Assembly (NCBI GenBank): GCA_010094045.1
Contig: ML986687.1
Location: 62,001 to 126,000 of the forward strand
Source: Lojkania enalia
Taxonomy: Eukaryota > Ascomycota > Dothideomycetes > Pleosporales
DNA: 64,000 bases
Direction of reading: 5' to 3'
In this document: positions 62,904 through 64,000 of the stretch, in pieces
Layout of the letters: each line of letters starts with the position of its first letter
Position numbering within the stretch: position 1 is the stretch's first letter
Notes under the pieces: model-generated
What the model was told of the DNA's origin: nothing
What the model saw: the letters and a program-made list of their open reading frames with translations, nothing else
Databases searched by the model: none
Position numbers and translations under genes: made by a program

Positions 62904-64000
62904 TATTAGGGTAAAAGAGGGTCTATTGTTCTGTGTCTGTCTCTGTCTGTGTGTGTGTGTTGATGCAAGTTCAAAGAACCTGCTTTCTAATGTGCAGTCA
63001 TAACTTCCCATAGCTTCACAAGCAGTCGCTCTCACCTACACGTCTACTAGACGTCTCCTTCCATAACTGTGACACACCCCCTCATCCTGTAGTCGATAGG
63101 CGACGAAAGGATAACTTATTTAATCTCCTTCTCCATCCTTTAAACCTTTAATTATATGTCTATAAGGTGAAGTTGTTATATAAACTTAGTATACTTCTAG
63201 TAAAGAAGTATCTTTATTATTCCGTCTGCGGGTATTTAATCTATAGGCTTCTATTATATATAGAGGTAATATTGCTTAACTTTCTAGCGAACCTAATTCT
63301 AGTAAATATTAGTATATTTAAGCTTAGTAGTAAGCTTATTCTACTCTTTTATAATAATTCCTACTATCTACTAGTTATTATACTAGATAATAGGCGTCTA
63401 ATTAAGCTTTAGTAATAGTCTATTAAATAGATAATACTACTCTTCTATCTTTAATCCTATAAGAAATAGTACTAGTAGCTCTACTTTAGTAGTTAATTTT
63501 ATAATAGTATATTAAAGTGTTAACTTCTAGTTAATAGTTATACTAAATAGCTAGAATATATATCTTTATAAGCTTTATTATATCTTAATATTATTAATAA
63601 ATATAGTATCTAATATATTAAAGAATATTAGATCGTAATAATCCTATAGTATTATAAAGTACTCTTAGATATCTCCTTTATTTACTATCTATATCTATAA
63701 TACTCGATACTTAGTATTAATAATATAGCTTTAGACCTTATAAATAAAGCTAATATATACTTATTTTAGGTTAGTTAAATAAGAAGCGTAAATTATATAT
63801 ATATATACTAATTCTAGATATATAAACTATATTAAAAAGGTTAGATAGCTAACTAATTTTTAGTATATCTTTGTTCGGATTTAGTTTAGTTCTTCTATAA
63901 ACTATTTAAGGTAGTTAACTATTATAAGTATTTTAAAATAGTATTCTATTATAATAATATTATACTTAATAGTAATTTTATTAATATATATATTTTATAC
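62904..64000 (-). mobile_element. Second Copia copy, inverted, cut by the window end
   Basis: 62,904-63,074 is the reverse complement of the 171-bp LTR (TGTCACAGTTATGG at its start). 63,075-64,000 is the reverse complement of 59,600-60,522 with differences, so the element's 3' end faces the first Copia. The internal part is as stop-ridden as the first copy, while the LTR is cleaner. It carries a TCTG/TGTG expansion near 62,930-62,960. Confidence 0.9.

Noticed and set aside
1..64000. CRISPR arrays, bacterial operons, riboswitches
   Set aside because: Introns, element types and gene families are fungal, and no regularly spaced direct repeats of CRISPR type exist. The 24-bp repeat at 56.7 kb is coding sequence of a Copia element.

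Overview
This window looks like a chromosome segment from a filamentous ascomycete (Pezizomycotina). The evidence is short GT-AG introns of about 47-60 bp, HET-domain and LaeA-type methyltransferase genes, Fot1/pogo, Tad1-like LINE and Ty1/copia elements, and AT-rich blocks in which transposon copies differ from cleaner copies by C-to-T and G-to-A changes, as expected from repeat-induced point mutation (RIP). I cannot name the species.

Layout: 1-345 holds a short tandem repeat. About 450-10,080 is a RIP-degraded AT-rich block with a 125-bp solo LTR, a ruined DUF7924-type gene, unrecognised decayed ORFs and a decayed copy of the gene at 23.84 kb. About 10.1-50.8 kb is a gene-bearing island. 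From about 50.8 kb to the window end lies a second repeat block. It contains a LINE interrupted by a 136-bp MITE-like element, a 1.85-kb Fot1/pogo element and a solo LTR. It also contains a complete but RIP-ruined 5.38-kb Copia element with its target duplication, a cleaner LINE fragment, and the end of a second, inverted Copia.

Island genes that look intact include: a small secreted cysteine-rich protein with a solo LTR close upstream; a MGCGSSK HET-like protein; a full HET protein; a PP1 glycogen-targeting (CBM21) subunit; an aminoglycoside-phosphotransferase-like kinase; a conserved 266-residue protein; an HMT1-type ABC transporter; a GNAT acetyltransferase; a LaeA-like methyltransferase; an SGNH hydrolase (four exons reconstructed); small unknown proteins; a RING-H2 protein; and a SET-domain protein with a JmjC-like C-terminus.

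Broken genes are frequent. A HET-neighbourhood membrane protein has three nonsense codons, a protein kinase is damaged and partly duplicated 11 kb away, TPR/CHAT fragments are present, and a 1000-codon multi-exon gene has one nonsense codon. Most of these stops fit C-to-T (or G-to-A) changes, suggesting RIP-like mutation reaches beyond the repeats. I see no operon-like logic. The common theme is a repeat-bounded, fast-changing accessory region rich in self/non-self and signalling families. The most unusual observations are the SET plus JmjC-like architecture with a lost distal metal ligand and a possible compensated frameshift, the 26-bp perfect hairpin inside a coding exon, and the nested, datable transposon stack.
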